Source: Solirubrobacterales bacterium
Lineage (GTDB): Bacteria; Actinomycetota; Thermoleophilia; Solirubrobacterales; Solirubrobacteraceae
Assembly (NCBI GenBank): GCA_003151895.1
Contig: PLYX01000131.1
Location: 1-7,134 of the forward strand
Reading direction: 5' to 3'
DNA: 7,134 nucleotides
Every line of letters starts with the position of its first letter. Position 1 is the first letter of the stretch. This document shows, piece after piece, positions 5,695-7,134 of the stretch. A model generated the notes under the pieces. It was not told the origin of the DNA, searched no databases, and worked only from the letters and a program-made list of their open reading frames with translations. The position numbers were made by a program, and so were the translations under genes.

Positions 5695-6522
5695 ATGCCG
5701 GCGGTCGAGCTGAGCGGCGCGGCGGTCCGGCTGGGCGGCCGCACGATCTGGAGCGGGGTGGACGTCGCCGTGGGGGACGGTGAGTTCGTGGCGGTGCTGG
5801 GCGGGAACGGATCGGGAAAGTCGACGCTGCTGAAGGCGGTGCTCGGCGTACTGCCCCTCGCCGCGGGTGGCCTCAGCGTGCTGGGGCGCCCGGCGGGACG
5901 GGAAAACGCGCGGATCGGGTATCTGCCCCAGCGGCGCTCGTTTGACTCCGGCACGCGGCTGCGCGGGTCAGACGTGGTGCGGCTGGGGCTCGATGGCGAT
6001 CGCTGGGGACTGCCGCTACCCCTTCCTGGCAGGTTCGCGAGCTCGCGGCGGCAGGCGAGCGCGCGTGTGCGAGAGGTGATAGAGCTGGCCGGCGCGGGGG
6101 AATACGCGGACCGCCCGATCGGGGAGCTCTCCGGTGGCGAGCAGCAGCGGCTGCTGATCGCCCAGGCGCTCGTGCGCCGCCCGCAGCTGCTGCTGCTGGA
6201 TGAGCCGCTGGACAGCCTCGATCTGCCCAACCAGGCGGTCGTGGCGGCGCTGGTGGGAGACATCTGCCGGGAGGAGGGGGTGGCGGTGGTGCTCGTCGCC
6301 CACGATGTGAACCCACTGCTGCCATATCTGGACAGAGTCGTGTACCTGGCCGGCGGTCACGCGGTGTCGGGGGCCGTGGAGCAGGTGATCACGGGGGAGA
6401 CCCTGACGCGGCTGTATGGGCTGCCCGTGGAGGTGCTGAAAGCGAGCGACGGGCGGCTGGTCGTCGTGGGGCAGCCCGAGGCGCCGGCCCACCACCACGA
6501 CCGCCACGAGCATGTCCACTAA
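5695..6522 (+). CDS. Metal ABC transporter ATP-binding protein (ZnuC/TroB-like)
   Basis: This is 275 residues, the cytoplasmic ATPase that powers metal uptake with the adjacent permease. All motifs are intact: Walker A GGNGSGKST (36-44), Q-loop YLPQR with Gln79, signature LSGGEQQR (145-152), Walker B LLLLDEP (165-171), D-loop DSLD (173-176) and H-loop His203. GLDGDRWGLPLPLPGRF after the Q-loop resembles the insertion seen in ZnuC/TroB-type ATPases. The last residues, APAHHHDRHEHVH, form a His-rich tail that could bind zinc. The ATG directly follows the TAG of the substrate-binding gene (TAGATG, no gap) and has no strong ribosome binding site, so translation is likely coupled. The 3' end overlaps the permease gene by 11 bp. 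Substrate (Zn or Mn) is inferred only from the family and neighbours. Confidence 0.93.
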   Translation: MPAVELSGAAVRLGGRTIWSGVDVAVGDGEFVAVLGGNGSGKSTLLKAVLGVLPLAAGGLSVLGRPAGRENARIGYLPQRRSFDSGTRLRGSDVVRLGLDGDRWGLPLPLPGRFASSRRQASARVREVIELAGAGEYADRPIGELSGGEQQRLLIAQALVRRPQLLLLDEPLDSLDLPNQAVVAALVGDICREEGVAVVLVAHDVNPLLPYLDRVVYLAGGHAVSGAVEQVITGETLTRLYGLPVEVLKASDGRLVVVGQPEAPAHHHDRHEHVH

Positions 6523-7134
6523 CCCGCACCTGACTTGGAACGTCGTGCGCGACGTGAGCGAGGTGCTCGAATATCACTTCATGGTCAACGCGCTTGAGGC
6601 GGGCAGCGTGGTGGCGGTGATGGCGGGAGTGCTGGGGTGGTTGATGGTGTTGCGCAGAGAGACGTTCGCGGGGCACACGCTGTCGATGATGGCCTTCCCG
6701 GGCGCGAGCGGCGCGGCGCTGATCGGTGTGGGGGCAGCGTGGGGCTACTTCGTATTCTGCGTCGCGGGGGCGTTGGCGATCGGCCGCTCAGCTTCGGGCG
6801 GGAGGCGGTCGCGGAGCGAGCAGCCGGCGGGCACCGGCGCCGTGCAGGCGGGGGCGCTGGGGCTGGGCTTTCTGTTCGTGAGCCTGTACGGCGGCGTGCT
6901 CGGAGACCTGGAGAACCTGTTGTTCGGCACCTTCCTCGGTATCTCCGACGGGCAGGTGCTGGTCCTGCTGGGGGTCGCGGCGGCCTCGCTGGTGGTGCTC
7001 GCAGCTCTTGCTCGCCCGCTGCTGTTCGCCTCAGTGGACGCGGACGTGGCGAGCGCGAGGGGCGTCCCGGTGCGGGCGCTGGGGGTGGTGTTCCTGGTGC
7101 TGCTGGGACTGGCGGTGGCGGCGACGAGCCAGGT
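6512..7134 (+). CDS. Metal ABC transporter permease (ZnuB/TroC, ABC-3 family), N-terminal part
   Basis: The first 207 codons of a membrane permease are present; the 3' end is beyond the window. ATG 6512 overlaps the ATPase stop by 11 bp, and the reading frame stays open to the window edge. Hydrophobic segments lie at about 26-47, 57-90, 112-130, 147-168 and 187-204. Family features: LRRETFAGHTLSMMAFPGASGA (47-68), GDLENLLFGTFLGISDGQVL (131-150) and ARPLLFASVDADVASARGVPV (167-187), the last being the usual cytoplasmic stretch near the ATPase contact. A short basic loop (GRSASGGRRSRSEQ, 91-104) separates two membrane segments. With the two preceding genes it makes up a complete importer; usual length is near 280 residues, so perhaps a quarter is missing here. 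Confidence 0.92.
   Translation, partial: MSTNPHLTWNVVRDVSEVLEYHFMVNALEAGSVVAVMAGVLGWLMVLRRETFAGHTLSMMAFPGASGAALIGVGAAWGYFVFCVAGALAIGRSASGGRRSRSEQPAGTGAVQAGALGLGFLFVSLYGGVLGDLENLLFGTFLGISDGQVLVLLGVAAASLVVLAALARPLLFASVDADVASARGVPVRALGVVFLVLLGLAVAATSQ

Overview
The window comes from a high-GC bacterium. Gene spacing is tight, third codon positions are mostly G/C, and GTG/TTG starts are used. The zinc/manganese-type ABC transporter is of a form I associate with actinobacteria (substrate-binding protein with GYSES and FNSQ motifs, permease with FLGISDGQV and RPLLFASVD motifs). An actinobacterium, possibly of the Thermoleophilia, is the best guess, but this is family-level recall and not a database match.

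Left block, plus strand, 1-3071. It holds the C-terminal end of an MMPL/RND-type exporter, then after a 5-bp gap a 727-residue secreted/polytopic membrane protein with an alkaline-phosphatase-like extracellular part, then a peptidyl-tRNA hydrolase ArfB/YaeJ homologue whose TTG start overlaps the preceding stop. The first two genes look translationally coupled and may act together at the envelope. ArfB is a ribosome-rescue factor that probably only shares the transcript.

Middle, minus strand, 3177-4604. A complete glutamate decarboxylase (PLP enzyme, glutamate to GABA plus CO2) lies convergent with arfB across a 105-bp gap with no convincing terminator, and divergent from the metal-uptake genes.

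Right block, plus strand, 4705-7134. This is a metal ABC uptake operon in the order lipoprotein substrate-binding protein, ATPase, permease (cut by the window end). The genes abut or overlap. A perfect 17-bp palindrome with 7-1-7 geometry, as in Fur/Zur/PerR-family operators, lies in the 100-bp divergent region just upstream and overlaps a possible -10 box. That suggests metal-responsive control of uptake and perhaps of gad as well.

Most unusual are the repeats inside the left-hand coding regions. A 24-bp hairpin-forming sequence occurs twice in opposite orientations (346-369 and 1273-1296, 22/24 identical, differences only in the loop). Each copy is read in-frame in a poorly conserved tail or loop of a membrane protein, so it behaves like a small palindromic element tolerated within proteins. 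The same membrane-protein gene also carries an 18-bp tandem duplication and a 24-bp triplicate. I found no CRISPR array, tRNA, rRNA, insertion sequence or phage gene.
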